From Pseudomonas sp. P5_109 (GTDB lineage Bacteria > Pseudomonadota > Gammaproteobacteria > Pseudomonadales > Pseudomonadaceae): a stretch of 64,000 nt of DNA. This document shows, piece after piece, positions 27,042 to 37,906 of this stretch (position 1 is its first letter; each line of letters starts with the position of its first letter). Below the pieces are notes generated by a model. The model was not told where the DNA came from and did no database searches. It saw only the letters and a list, made by a program, of their open reading frames with translations. The stretch covers positions 5,982,501 to 6,046,500 of the forward strand of contig NZ_CP125380.1 of the NCBI RefSeq assembly GCF_034009455.1, read 5' to 3'. The translations under genes were made by a program, and so were the position numbers.

Positions 27042-28706
27042 ATGGCGTATTACCGCACTCCTCACGACGTTACCGCTCTGCCTGCCTGGCAAGCGCTGAA
27101 TGACCACCGCCAAGCCATGCAGGATTTCAGCATGCGCGAAGCCTTCAATGCCGATCCGCAGCGTTTTACTCAATTCACCCTCAGCAGCTGCGGTCTGTTT
27201 CTCGACTACTCGAAGAACCTGATCAACGCCGAGACCCGCAATCTGCTGGTGGGCCTGGCCAACGAAGTCGATCTCAAGGGCGCGATCAAATCGCTGTTCG
27301 ACGGCGAAATCGTCAACGCTTCCGAAGGTCGTCCAGCCCTGCACACCGCCCTGCGTCGCCCGGTAGGCGACAAGCTGTCGGTCAACGGCGTCAACGTGAT
27401 GCCGGAAGTGCACAAGGTGCTGAACCAGATCACCGACCTCGTGGGCCGTATCCACGATGGTCTGTGGCGCGGTTACACCGAGAAGCCGATCACTGACGTG
27501 GTCAACATCGGCATCGGTGGCTCCTTCCTCGGCCCGGAACTGGTGTCCGAAGCCTTGCTGTCCTACGCCCAGAAAGGCGTGCGTTGCCATTACCTGGCAA
27601 ACATCGACGGCAGCGAATTCCACGAATTGACCATGAAGCTGCGCGCCGAGACCACGCTGTTCATCGTCTCGTCGAAATCCTTCAACACCCTCGAAACCCT
27701 GAAGAACGCCCAAGCCGCCCGTGCCTGGTACCTGGCCCAGGGTGGTTCGGAAGCCGAGCTGTATCGCCATTTCATCGCGGTATCGAGCAATAACGCCGCC
27801 GCGGTAGCGTTCGGCATCCGCGAAGAAAACATCTTCCCGATGTGGGACTGGGTCGGCGGCCGCTACTCGCTGTGGTCGGCCATCGGTTTGCCGATTGCCC
27901 TGGCCATCGGCATGTCCAACTTCAAGGAATTGCTGTCCGGTGCCTACACCATGGACCAGCACTTCCTGACCGCGCCGTTCGAACAGAACATGCCGGTGCT
28001 GCTGGCCTTGCTCGGCGTGTGGTACGGCAACTTCTGGGGCGCGCAAAGCCACGCGATCCTGCCGTACGATCACTACCTGCGTAACATCACCAAGCACTTG
28101 CAACAGCTGGACATGGAATCCAACGGCAAGAGCGTGCGCCAGGACGGCAAACCAGTGTCCACCGACACCGGGCCGGTGATCTGGGGCGGCGTCGGCTGCA
28201 ACGGTCAGCACGCCTACCACCAGTTGCTGCACCAGGGCACCCAGTTGATCCCGGCCGACTTCATCGTGCCGATCGTCAGCTTCAACCCGGTGTCCGACCA
28301 CCACCAGTGGCTGTACGCCAACTGCCTGTCGCAAAGCCAGGCGCTGATGCTCGGCAAGACCTTGGCCGAGGCCGAAACCGAGCTGCGTGACAAGGGCCTG
28401 AGCGAAGACGAAGTGCAGAAACTCGCGCCACACAAGGTGATCCCGGGCAACCGTCCGAGCAACACCCTGGTTGTGGAGCGCATCAGCCCTCGTCGTCTCG
28501 GCGCTCTGGTGGCGATGTACGAACACAAAGTTTTCGTGCAGAGCGTGATCTGGGGCATCAACGCCTTCGACCAGTGGGGTGTGGAGCTGGGCAAAGAGCT
28601 GGGCAAGGGCGTCTACAACCGCCTGGTCGGCAGCGAAGAGGCGCCGGCCGAGGACGCTTCGACCCAAGGGCTGATCAATTACTTCCGTGGTCGTCACCGC
28701 GGGTGA
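27042..28706 (+). CDS. pgi: Glucose-6-phosphate isomerase
   Basis: The 554-residue enzyme interconverts glucose-6-phosphate and fructose-6-phosphate, in pseudomonads mostly in the gluconeogenic direction. Signatures are [26 protein letters not shown], the catalytic Glu region [19 protein letters not shown], and [14 protein letters not shown] near the C-terminus. The 224 bases upstream hold its promoter; no specific operator is evident. Confidence 0.98.
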   Translation: MAYYRTPHDVTALPAWQALNDHRQAMQDFSMREAFNADPQRFTQFTLSSCGLFLDYSKNLINAETRNLLVGLANEVDLKGAIKSLFDGEIVNASEGRPALHTALRRPVGDKLSVNGVNVMPEVHKVLNQITDLVGRIHDGLWRGYTEKPITDVVNIGIGGSFLGPELVSEALLSYAQKGVRCHYLANIDGSEFHELTMKLRAETTLFIVSSKSFNTLETLKNAQAARAWYLAQGGSEAELYRHFIAVSSNNAAAVAFGIREENIFPMWDWVGGRYSLWSAIGLPIALAIGMSNFKELLSGAYTMDQHFLTAPFEQNMPVLLALLGVWYGNFWGAQSHAILPYDHYLRNITKHLQQLDMESNGKSVRQDGKPVSTDTGPVIWGGVGCNGQHAYHQLLHQGTQLIPADFIVPIVSFNPVSDHHQWLYANCLSQSQALMLGKTLAEAETELRDKGLSEDEVQKLAPHKVIPGNRPSNTLVVERISPRRLGALVAMYEHKVFVQSVIWGINAFDQWGVELGKELGKGVYNRLVGSEEAPAEDASTQGLINYFRGRHRG

Positions 28707-28718
28707 TTTGATGGCCCC

Positions 28719-28806
28719 CTGTAGGAGCAGCTTGCCAGCGATGACGGTGTGTCAGTCCAATAAATTTTGACTGATCCACCGCTTTCGCTGGCAAGCCAGC
28801 TCCTAC
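28719..28806. repeat. REPIN of a different class (GTAGGAGCAGCTTGCCAGCG)
   Basis: The arms CTGTAGGAGCAGCTTGCCAG and its near complement differ from the other copies in the hairpin core (GCCAGCGAT rather than GCTCGCGA), so it belongs to another REP group. It lies between pgi and acs. Confidence 0.85.
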
Positions 28807-28868
28807 GAGGGTCGCACCGCTCCCCTCTTGAACCCATTGACCTCCTGGCGCATCTTTATCTTTGTCGC

Positions 28869-28883
28869 AAAACAAGAATAAGG
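28869..28883 (+). promoter_or_regulatory. CA motif (Hfq/Crc site) over the acs ribosome binding site
   Basis: AAAACAAGAATAAGG fits the AAnAAnAA pattern bound by Hfq with Crc. It includes the AAGG likely used as the acs Shine-Dalgarno, 8 bases before the ATG, so binding would block translation. Confidence 0.65.
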
Positions 28884-28890
28884 AACCGTC

Positions 28891-30828
<1,938 letters not shown>

Positions 30829-30836
30829 CGTGCCTT

Positions 30837-30938
30837 TGTAGGAGCGAACTCGCTCGCGATGAACTCAAGCGCGCCGCGTGTATTCAGGAGAAACGCGTTA
30901 CCGTTAACGACCATCGCGAGCAAGCTCGCGCCTACAGA
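30837..30938. repeat. REPIN, GTAGGAGCGA type, abutting the next gene
   Basis: TTGTAGGAGCGAACTCGCTC and its complement form the arms, with the same GCGCGCCGCGTGTATTCAGG loop as the copy at 26272. It fills the whole gap between acs and the next coding start. Confidence 0.9.
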
Positions 30939-30944
30939 GTGGCC

Positions 30945-31814
30945 ATGGAATTCATTCGCACCCGCATCGAAACCCAGATCATGAGCCTGACCGGCCTGTC
31001 CCTGGGCAAGCTCGACCTGGAAAACCCCAAGGGCGACCCCGGCCTGTTCGGGCCGGACTCGGTGAGTTGGCAAGTCCATGGTGATTTCAGCAGCATGCTG
31101 ATAGGTGGCATCAGCGCCTTGATGCTGCAAGCCCTGCACCCGCTGGCATTGGCCGGGGTCTGGGACCATTCGAACTTTCGTGAAGACATGCTCGGTCGCC
31201 TGCGCCGCACCGGGCAGTTCATCTCCGGTACCACTTTCGGTTCGCGGCAGGACGCCGACTGGCTGATCGAAAAAGTCCGCACCATTCATTTGCAGATTAC
31301 CGGCACGGCGCCGGATGGACGCCCCTACGCCGCCAGCGATCCCCAATTGCTGACGTGGGTGCATGTGGCGGAAGTCAGCAACTTCCTCGCCGGGCATTTG
31401 CGCTATCGCAATCCGCACCTGTCCCCGGCCGACCAGGATCGCTATTACGCTGAAATTGCCATGATCGCCGAGCGCCTCGGCGCCCGGGATGTGCCCCGTT
31501 CGCGGCAGGAAATTGCCGACTACCTTGAGCGCATGCGCCCACAGTTACTATGCGACGAACGCAGCCGGGAAGTCCTGCGCCTGTTGCTGAACGCTCCCTC
31601 CCCCAGTCGTTTGGCCAAGCCATTCGGCGGGTTGATGATGCAGGCTGGAATCGATCTGCTGCCGGACTGGGCCAGCGACATGCTCGGCGTCAGCCAGAGC
31701 CCGTTGCAACGCAAGCTGATCCGCGCCAGCGTCAATCGCAGCGCGCCTATGCTGCGCTGGGCGGTGCGTAATGGCTCGGTGCAGCGGGCCAAGCGACGGA
31801 TGGGGATTACTTAG
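30945..31814 (+). CDS. Oxygenase MpaB family protein (DUF2236)
   Basis: The 289-residue protein resembles the DUF2236/latex-clearing-protein superfamily: PDSVSWQVHGDFSSMLIGG near the start, then LMLQALHPLALAGVWDHSNF, with the conserved HP, and RTIHLQITG. Members are heme-b oxygenases or latex-clearing-protein relatives; the substrate is unknown here. The ATG at 30945 lies only 7 bases after the REPIN, so part of its translation signal comes from the repeat. A GTG two codons earlier is an alternative. Confidence 0.85.
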   Translation: MEFIRTRIETQIMSLTGLSLGKLDLENPKGDPGLFGPDSVSWQVHGDFSSMLIGGISALMLQALHPLALAGVWDHSNFREDMLGRLRRTGQFISGTTFGSRQDADWLIEKVRTIHLQITGTAPDGRPYAASDPQLLTWVHVAEVSNFLAGHLRYRNPHLSPADQDRYYAEIAMIAERLGARDVPRSRQEIADYLERMRPQLLCDERSREVLRLLLNAPSPSRLAKPFGGLMMQAGIDLLPDWASDMLGVSQSPLQRKLIRASVNRSAPMLRWAVRNGSVQRAKRRMGIT

Positions 31815-31832
31815 GCAGAACAAAGTCAAAAG

Positions 31833-31926
31833 CTTCGCGAGCAAGCCCGCTCCCACAGGTTTTATGCCGTACACAAAATGTGTGTTCTGCCTAAGTCCCC
31901 TGTGGGAGCGGGCTTGCTCGCGAAGG
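31833..31926. repeat. REP pair in opposite (tail-to-tail) orientation
   Basis: Here the order is CTTCGCGAGCAAGCCCGCTC, then about 45 bases, then GGGAGCGGGCTTGCTCGCGA. The hairpin ends face outward, opposite to the other REPINs in the window. It lies between the MpaB-like gene and the methyltransferase gene. Confidence 0.88.
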
Positions 31927-31994
31927 CAGCGCCTCGGTCCCGCGCCAAAACTGTTAAACTCCCGCGCCCAATTCTCTCCTGCAAGGCGCCCAGC

Positions 31995-33011
31995 ATGTCT
32001 TCCTTGAATCAGGCGCTGCGCGCCGCCCTCGATCAACGCCAGGACCTGCTCGCCGAACTGCACCAGCAAGGCACCGATTGCTATCGCCTGTTCCACGGCA
32101 GCCAGGAAGGTGCCGGTGGCCTGACCATCGACCGTTACGGCCCGCAGTTGCTGGTGCAAAGTTTCCACCAGGCGCTGGAGCGCGAGACGCTGCTGCAACT
32201 GCACGAAACGATCAATCAACATCTGGGTTTTGCAACCCTGCTGGTCTACAACGACCGCTCCCGGGGCAACTCGCGCATCGACCGCGAAGACATCGTCTAC
32301 CGTGCCGACGAAGCCGCCCTGCAAGACCTGGTCGGCCACGAATGGGGCCTGAACTATCGGGTCCGTGGCCGCCATGCCGGACAAGACCCGCTGCTGTTCC
32401 TCGACCTGCGCAACACCCGTGGCTGGGTCAAGGATCACAGCAAGAACAAAAGCGTACTGAACCTGTTCGCCTACACCTGTGGTGTCGGCCTCAGTGCGGC
32501 TGCGGGCGGAGCGCGCGAGGTCTGTAACCTGGACTTCGCCGAAGGCAACCTGGCGGTCGGTCGGGAGAACGGTTTGCTCAACCCGCAGTTGCCGACCATG
32601 GAATTTATCCAGTCCGACTACTTCCCGGCCATACGCCAACTGGCCGGCTTGCCGGTCAGCCAGCGCCGCGGGCAAAAACTGCCAAGTTATCAGCGCCTGG
32701 AACAGCGCCAGTACGATCTGGTGCTGCTCGACCCACCGGCCTGGGCCAAGAGCGCATTCGGCACCGTCGACCTGCTACGCGACTACCAGAGCCTGCTCAA
32801 GCCAGCCTTGCTGACCACCGCCGACAACGGCGTGTTGATCTGCTGCAACAACCTGGCGAAAGTCAGCATGGACGACTGGCGCGAGCAGGTGTTGCGTTGT
32901 GCAGAGAAAGCCGGACGACCAGTGCGTGAGTGCACCGTGATGAAGCCAGGCGGCGACTTTCCGTCGATGGATCAGCAACCACCACTGAAAACCCTGATCC
33001 TGCAGCTCTGA
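31995..33011 (+). CDS. Class I SAM-dependent methyltransferase, RlmI/RlmK-like
   Basis: The 338-residue protein has a short N-terminal part, a middle EEHUD-like region (HGSQEGAGGLTIDRYG) and a C-terminal Rossmann methyltransferase. That domain has motif I NLFAYTCGVGLSAAAGGA, NLDFAEGNL and the catalytic loop DLVLLDPPAWAKSAFG. The family methylates cytosine C5 in 23S rRNA (RlmI), but without a clear PUA domain the exact target is uncertain. The ATG at 31995 was chosen because earlier starts run through the REP element. Confidence 0.88.
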   Translation: MSSLNQALRAALDQRQDLLAELHQQGTDCYRLFHGSQEGAGGLTIDRYGPQLLVQSFHQALERETLLQLHETINQHLGFATLLVYNDRSRGNSRIDREDIVYRADEAALQDLVGHEWGLNYRVRGRHAGQDPLLFLDLRNTRGWVKDHSKNKSVLNLFAYTCGVGLSAAAGGAREVCNLDFAEGNLAVGRENGLLNPQLPTMEFIQSDYFPAIRQLAGLPVSQRRGQKLPSYQRLEQRQYDLVLLDPPAWAKSAFGTVDLLRDYQSLLKPALLTTADNGVLICCNNLAKVSMDDWREQVLRCAEKAGRPVRECTVMKPGGDFPSMDQQPPLKTLILQL

Positions 33012-33104
33012 CCGTGGTCGGAGAAATCTGAAAATTCCTGAACAGGCCGATCACTTCGGAACCGGAAACGCGTGCCATACTCCAAGGCACTCCGATTCAG
33101 ACAG

Positions 33105-36068
33105 ATGAAGCCACACATGTACAAAGGATTGATACGCGCCATCGGCGCCTTGTTGACTGCTCTGGCCCTCTACAGCTTGCTGGGCTTTCTGATTTTACCG
33201 GGGGTCGCGTTGCGTGTTGCCAACCAGCAACTGGCCAACTACGCCACCACCCCCGCCACAATCCAGCGGATCGAGTTCAATCCGTTCAGCCTCGAACTGA
33301 CCCTCTGGGGCCTGAACATCGGCGAGCCCGGCAAGGAGCAGGTCGCTTTCGAACGCCTGTACGCCAACCTGCAACTCGACAGTCTGTGGACCAAGGCGGT
33401 GCACCTGGCCGATATCGAACTGGACAAGCCCAAGACCGAGATCCTCTTCAGCAAGGACGGCAAACTCAATCTGCTTGGGCTGTTCAAACTGCCAGAGAGC
33501 GAACCCACACCGGCCGACCCGGATGCCAAGCCATTTCCGCTGCGCATCGAGCGGATCAAACTGGCCGGCGGCGCCGTACACTTTGAAGACGCCCGGCCCA
33601 GCGAGCCCATCGAGTTTCTCTACGACACACTCGATTTCGAGCTGAAAAACCTCAGCACCCTGCCCGAAGACAGCGCCGACATGACCCTGGTGGCCATCGG
33701 TCCCAACGGCGGACAAATCGACTGGACCGGCAACTTCAGCCTGATCCCGATTGCCTCCGAAGGTAAGCTGAAAATCACTGATGGCAAGATGAAAGCCTTT
33801 TGGCCCTATGTGCGCGATGCCGTACCACTGGACCTCGAACATGGCGTGATGAGCATCAGTACCGACTACAAACTCAACCTGGCCAAGGAAACCGAGCTGC
33901 TGCTGAACAATGTAGCGGTCAACATCGCCCCCTTCGCGATCAAGGCCCCGGATGGCCGGCCACTGGTGAAACTTGAGCGCCTGGACATCAGCGAAACCAC
34001 GGTGGATCTGGCCAAACAGAAAGTGGTGGTCGGCAAGATCCGCAGCAACAAACTGGAGACCTGGGCCGCACTGGAATCGGACGGCCAGCTCGACTGGCAG
34101 AAACTGTTCGCCAGCCAGCCATCCAAACCCGCAGCCAAAGCCAAGGCCAAGGCGGATGCCGAACCGGCCAGTGCTCCGGCAGCGGCAGACTCGCCGAAAC
34201 CTGAACCGGCCGCGCCAGACAAACCCTGGCAGGTGCTGCTCAAGGATGTGCAGTTGCGCGATTACACGGTGCATCTGGCTGACCGCAAGGCACAACCCGC
34301 CGTCGCCCTCGACTTGAGCCCGCTGAACCTCGACCTGCAAAACTTCGACAGCCTCAACGGCTCGCCCTTTACCCTCAAGCTCGATACCGGCGTGGGCAAG
34401 CAAGGCAAGATCATGGCCGATGGCGAGGTTAACCTGGCCCCTGTCAGCGCCACGCTGAAGGTACAGACCAAGGACATCGACCTGCGGGTTGCCCAGTCCT
34501 ACATCACGCCGTTCATTCGCCTGGAACTGCGCAGCGGCATGCTCGGCAGTGACCTGGCGGTCAACCTGAAAAGCACCGAGCCCCTGGCCTTCAACGTCAC
34601 CGGCCGCGCCCAGGTCGATCAGTTGCACACCCTGGACACCCTGAAGACCCGCGACTTCCTCAAGTGGCAACAGGTCGTGGTCGAAGGCCTGAACTATCAG
34701 CATGGGGACAGCCTGTCGATCGACAAGATCAACCTGTTCCAGCCCTATGCGCGCTTCATGATCAACGATGATCGCACCACCAATATCGATGACCTGCTGA
34801 TTCCGCAGCCGGCGGACTCCGGAGCAAAAACCGCGGCGAGCAAACCGGCCAGCAAGGAAAAGCCGCTGGGCATCCACATCGGCGGCATTTTCATCAATGA
34901 CGGTTCGGCCAACTTCGCCGACTTCAGCCTGACGCCGAACTTCGCCACCGCCATCCAGCAACTCAACGGGCAGATCGGCACCATCGACAGCCGCCAGCCA
35001 AAACCGGCCGGTGTCGACATCAAGGGCAAGGTCGATCGCTACGCGCCGGTGACCATCAAGGGCGCCGTCAATCCGTTCGACCCGATGGCCAGCCTCGACA
35101 TCGCCACCAGCTTCAAACGCGTGGAACTGACCACGCTGACGCCCTACTCCGGCAAGTTCGCCGGCTACCGTATCCGCAAGGGCCGGCTCAATCTCGACCT
35201 GCACTACCAGATCACCAAGGGCCAACTCAAAGCTGAAAACAAAGTGGTGGTTGAACAGTTGCAACTGGGTGAAAAAGTAGACAGCCCGGATGCCGTGAGC
35301 TTGCCGCTAAAACTGGCCATTGCCTTGCTCAAGGACGTCGACGGCAAGATTTCCATCGAACTGCCGGTCACCGGCGACCTGAACAACCCGCAATTCAGCA
35401 TCATGCCGATTGTCTGGCAGACCCTGCGTAACCTGATCGTCAAAGCCGCGGCAGCGCCGTTCAAGCTCATTGGTGGGCTGGTCAACGGTGGTGGGGCGGA
35501 AGACCTGGGCAGTGTTTCCTTCGCAGCGGGTTCCAGCGACCTGAGCAAGGACGCCGAAGGCGCTCTGGACAAACTCTCCAAGGCGCTCAAGGAACGCCCG
35601 GCCCTGCGCCTGGAAATCGAAGGCACCGCCGCCCAGAGCAGTGATGGCCCGCTGATCGCCGAACAACGCCTGGAACGTGAATACCAGTACAACTACTACA
35701 AAATGCTCCAGCGCCGCGGTGACAAGGTCCCGGCCCAGGCTTCGTTGCTGGAAGTGCCGGACGGGGAAAAAGGCCCGCTGCTCGAAGGTATCTACCGCAC
35801 CCGTCTGAAAGCCCAGCCCCCTGCCGAATGGAAGGATCTGGGCAAGGAAGATCGCACCGCGAAAATGCGGGCCGAGGTGATCAAGTTCTGGAGCTCCAGT
35901 GACGTGTTGTTACGCCAACTGGGCCAGGAGCGCGCCAGCAGCATCAAGGATTACCTGGTCGACAAGGCCCAGCTGGAAGACGACCGGGTGTACTTCATCG
36001 ACGCCAATCTGGGCGAGGCAGAAAGTGACGGCCGCGTGGTAACGCCGATGCATCTGGATGCCGAGTGA
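33105..36068 (+). CDS. DUF748 / AsmA-like large envelope protein
   Basis: The 987-residue protein has an N-terminal membrane anchor (ALLTALALYSLLGFLILPGV) followed by a long periplasmic region. That region holds repeated AsmA-like beta-rich units typical of DUF748 (IQRIEFNPFSLELTLWGLNI, GGIFINDGSANFADFSLTP, GYRIRKGRLNLDLHYQI). A low-complexity Ala/Lys/Pro linker lies at about 345-378. Near the C-terminus GSVSFAAGSSDLSKDAEGAL resembles the start of an OmpA-like peptidoglycan-binding domain. AsmA relatives are thought to move phospholipids between membranes, a role inferred here only by family. ATG 33117 is an equally good start. Confidence 0.85.
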   Translation: MKPHMYKGLIRAIGALLTALALYSLLGFLILPGVALRVANQQLANYATTPATIQRIEFNPFSLELTLWGLNIGEPGKEQVAFERLYANLQLDSLWTKAVHLADIELDKPKTEILFSKDGKLNLLGLFKLPESEPTPADPDAKPFPLRIERIKLAGGAVHFEDARPSEPIEFLYDTLDFELKNLSTLPEDSADMTLVAIGPNGGQIDWTGNFSLIPIASEGKLKITDGKMKAFWPYVRDAVPLDLEHGVMSISTDYKLNLAKETELLLNNVAVNIAPFAIKAPDGRPLVKLERLDISETTVDLAKQKVVVGKIRSNKLETWAALESDGQLDWQKLFASQPSKPAAKAKAKADAEPASAPAAADSPKPEPAAPDKPWQVLLKDVQLRDYTVHLADRKAQPAVALDLSPLNLDLQNFDSLNGSPFTLKLDTGVGKQGKIMADGEVNLAPVSATLKVQTKDIDLRVAQSYITPFIRLELRSGMLGSDLAVNLKSTEPLAFNVTGRAQVDQLHTLDTLKTRDFLKWQQVVVEGLNYQHGDSLSIDKINLFQPYARFMINDDRTTNIDDLLIPQPADSGAKTAASKPASKEKPLGIHIGGIFINDGSANFADFSLTPNFATAIQQLNGQIGTIDSRQPKPAGVDIKGKVDRYAPVTIKGAVNPFDPMASLDIATSFKRVELTTLTPYSGKFAGYRIRKGRLNLDLHYQITKGQLKAENKVVVEQLQLGEKVDSPDAVSLPLKLAIALLKDVDGKISIELPVTGDLNNPQFSIMPIVWQTLRNLIVKAAAAPFKLIGGLVNGGGAEDLGSVSFAAGSSDLSKDAEGALDKLSKALKERPALRLEIEGTAAQSSDGPLIAEQRLEREYQYNYYKMLQRRGDKVPAQASLLEVPDGEKGPLLEGIYRTRLKAQPPAEWKDLGKEDRTAKMRAEVIKFWSSSDVLLRQLGQERASSIKDYLVDKAQLEDDRVYFIDANLGEAESDGRVVTPMHLDAE

Positions 36069-36364
36069 TGATCCGGTGGTGGCTGACAGGCCTGGTTCTG
36101 GCGCTGTCGGCCAGTCAGGCCTGGGCGACCGATACCCTGCGCTGTGGCAGCCAATTGATCAGCATCGGCGACCGCTCGAGTGAGGTCCTGCAGAAATGCG
36201 GCGAGCCGATCAGTCGCGACCTGCTGGGTTACAAGCGCAGTGCAGATCGGCGCGAGGAGTTTCAGGTCGAGGAATGGACCTACGGACCGAAGGGTGGCAT
36301 GTATCAATACTTGCGATTTGAAGGCAACCGGCTGAAACAGATCACCAGCAAGCGCGGCAATTGA
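36068..36364 (+). CDS. DUF2845 domain periplasmic protein
   Basis: This 98-residue protein has a signal peptide (MIRWWLTGLVLALSASQAWA) and a DUF2845 domain with two cysteines (LRCGSQLISIGD and VLQKCGEP) and EEWTYGPKGGMYQYLRFEG. The fold recalls the SmpA/BamE-like OmlA domain in its VLQKCGEP segment. Its ATG shares a base with the stop of the DUF748 gene, so they are co-translated. The function is unknown, with an envelope location expected. Confidence 0.85.
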   Translation: MIRWWLTGLVLALSASQAWATDTLRCGSQLISIGDRSSEVLQKCGEPISRDLLGYKRSADRREEFQVEEWTYGPKGGMYQYLRFEGNRLKQITSKRGN

Positions 36365-36375
36365 TTAGCACTATC

Positions 36376-36473
36376 CAATGTGGGAGCGGGCTTGCTCGCG
36401 AAGGCGATAGATCAGTCAACTTGTTGGTTGAATGGCACACCGCTTTCGCGAGCAAGCCCGCTCCCACATTGGG
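36376..36473. repeat. REPIN, GTGGGAGCGGG type
   Basis: Perfect arms (AATGTGGGAGCGGGCTTGCT and its complement) enclose a loop with AGTCAACTTGTTGGTTGA. It lies after the DUF2845 gene. A further hairpin, CAGGCCCCG with CGGGGCCTG at about 36495-36523, follows without a T run. Confidence 0.92.
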
Positions 36474-36632
36474 TTTTCAGCGTCCCACATAGAACAGGCC
36501 CCGGCAAAAATGCGCGGGGCCTGTGCTGGCCAAACTCCTTTTGGCCTTTCGCATGAACACTCAGGTTGCAACAGACGTATGACTCTGCCCGTCTGTCGCA
36601 CCTTCTCCCGGTCCAGGCGAGAAGCCTTAGCC

Positions 36633-36989
36633 TTACTCGGCTTTCAGGCCGTCAGCGGAAACCGCTTTGACGCCTTTGATTTTCTTGGTGATGGCCACGG
36701 CGGTGGTTTTCTGCGCTTCGGTGACCGCCACGGTGGAGGACAGCGATACGACGCCTTTGTTGGTTTCGACTTTGATGTCGGTGCCTGGAATGCCTTTTTC
36801 GGTCATCAGGTCACTTTTGACTTTGGTGGTGATCCAGGTATCGGAAGTAGCTTCTTCAGCCTTGGTCATTTCACCCGCCGCCAGGGTCATTGGAGCCTGG
36901 GTGGCTTGAGTGGTCTGGGCGAATGCCGCGTTTGCCATGGTCAGGGTCAGCGCGGTAGCAGTAGCGGCAGCGATAGCGAACTTCTTCAT
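36633..36989 (-). CDS. BON domain periplasmic protein (OsmY-like)
   Basis: The 118-residue protein has a signal peptide (MKKFAIAAATATALTLTMAN, cleaved near AFA) and a single BON domain (TSDTWITTKVKSDLMTEKGI, TNKGVVSLSSTV, KKIKGVKAVSADG). BON domains bind phospholipid membranes and are found in osmotic-stress proteins. AGGAG lies 9 bases before the ATG. A well-formed sigma-54 promoter lies about 70 bases upstream, which is unusual for this family. Confidence 0.9.
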   Translation of the reverse strand: MKKFAIAAATATALTLTMANAAFAQTTQATQAPMTLAAGEMTKAEEATSDTWITTKVKSDLMTEKGIPGTDIKVETNKGVVSLSSTVAVTEAQKTTAVAITKKIKGVKAVSADGLKAE

Positions 36990-37055
36990 ACGAGTAACTC
37001 CTGTTTTTCTGAAAAGTCTGCCGGGTGTCATGTCGGCAGGGTTACCAGGGATATT

Positions 37056-37071
37056 GCGAACGCTGTGCCAA
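37056..37071 (-). promoter_or_regulatory. Sigma-54 promoter of the BON-domain gene
   Basis: On the minus strand TTGGCACAGCGTTCGCAA has GG at 37069-37068 and GC at 37057-37056 with ten bases between, matching the -24/-12 consensus except for one base. The start would lie near 37045, giving a 5' leader of about 55 bases. The region upstream is A+T rich, as expected for IHF bending. Confidence 0.72.
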
Positions 37072-37253
37072 CTTTGAAACAAAAGATAAAGCCTTATAAA
37101 TCAATAAGTTATAAAATCAGTCAATTTTCGAAATCATGCAAAATGCACGAGAAGCACAAACACTGCATGCAAGTTGCGGGTTTATGGAAAGTTCCTAAGA
37201 TGCTGAAATTTCTGAGCTTTGTCTGCGGCATTTGACGATGGGTCGACAAACAG

Positions 37254-37277
37254 GAAAAACCCCGCCAAAGCGGGGAT
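37254..37277 (-). terminator. Terminator of pilA
   Basis: On the minus strand CCCCGC-TTTG-GCGGGG is followed by TTTTTCC. It lies 14-37 bases after the pilA stop. Confidence 0.85.
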
Positions 37278-37290
37278 TTGATTCAGCCAT

Positions 37291-37710
37291 TCATGCCGCA
37301 GAACCGGAACACCCTTTAGGCAAGTAATCCACGGAAACGCTGCTCTTGCATGACCAGCCTTTGGTTTCGTCCCGTGTCAGGGTGACGGTTTTGCCCTGGA
37401 CCACCCCCGGGGCATTGTGCAACGTACAAACGATTGATCCCCCTCCGGCCGCAGTTGTAGCCGTGACAGCGAGGGCGCAGTGGTTGGTTGAGGTCTCGCC
37501 GGCAGGCGCCACGTTGGCAATTGTCGGAGTGTCCCCCTGATTGATCACATCCTCGAACGGCACCTTCATCGCCGTCAGCTCGGCCAGCGCCGCAGTGACC
37601 TTGGCCCGAGCCTGGTATTTGGAATACATCGGCAAACCCAGCGTGGCCAGGATCCCGATGATCGCCACCACGACGAGCAACTCGATCAGGGTAAAACCTT
37701 TTTGATTCAT
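37291..37710 (-). CDS. pilA: Type IV major pilin PilA
   Basis: The 139-residue type IVa prepilin has a short leader MNQKG, methylated Phe+1 and Glu+5 (FTLIELLVVVAIIGILATLG). The globular part has four cysteines, the last two forming the C-terminal D-loop (WSCKSSVSVDYLPKGC). PilD, encoded nearby, would cleave and methylate it. It is divergent from pilC with a sigma-54 promoter, as in P. aeruginosa where PilS/PilR drive it. The ATPase gene pilB that normally lies across the divergent promoter is absent. Confidence 0.94.
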   Translation of the reverse strand: MNQKGFTLIELLVVVAIIGILATLGLPMYSKYQARAKVTAALAELTAMKVPFEDVINQGDTPTIANVAPAGETSTNHCALAVTATTAAGGGSIVCTLHNAPGVVQGKTVTLTRDETKGWSCKSSVSVDYLPKGCSGSAA

Positions 37711-37757
37711 ATACAGACTCCATGCATGAGTCGAAGGCTCATGACCTGCCCCATGGC

Positions 37758-37773
37758 AGCACAGCCTGTGCCA
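37758..37773 (-). promoter_or_regulatory. Sigma-54 promoter of pilA
   Basis: On the minus strand TTGGCACAGGCTGTGCTG has GG at 37772-37771 and GC at 37760-37759 with ten bases between. The predicted start is near 37747, about 37 bases before the pilA ATG. PilR would be the activator; its binding sites were not identified. Confidence 0.8.
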
Positions 37774-37877
37774 AGGCCAGAAGCCCCTGTTGGCAGGGGG
37801 CTGGGCGGCTGCAAAGCCCTTTCCCACAACTAGGATCAGCACTATCTGACGTTTTTTGTCACCTCACCCTTGCCGGT

Positions 37878-37906
37878 TTGGCTCCATCGTTTGACTAGGC
37901 TATAAG
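37878..37906 (+). promoter_or_regulatory. Sigma-70-type promoter of pilCD
   Basis: TTGGCT (37878-37883) and TATAAG (37901-37906) are separated by 17 bases and lie 31 bases before the pilC start codon. Confidence 0.55.

Noticed and set aside
33195..35264. A 689-codon minus-strand open frame across the DUF748 gene
   Set aside because: It is a mirror of the coding strand with no start signal or known domain; such long antisense frames are common in high-GC genomes.
36495..36523. Inverted repeat CAGGCCCCG...CGGGGCCTG
   Set aside because: It lacks a T run on both strands; it may be a remnant of a terminator but evidence is thin, so it is only mentioned with the adjacent REPIN.
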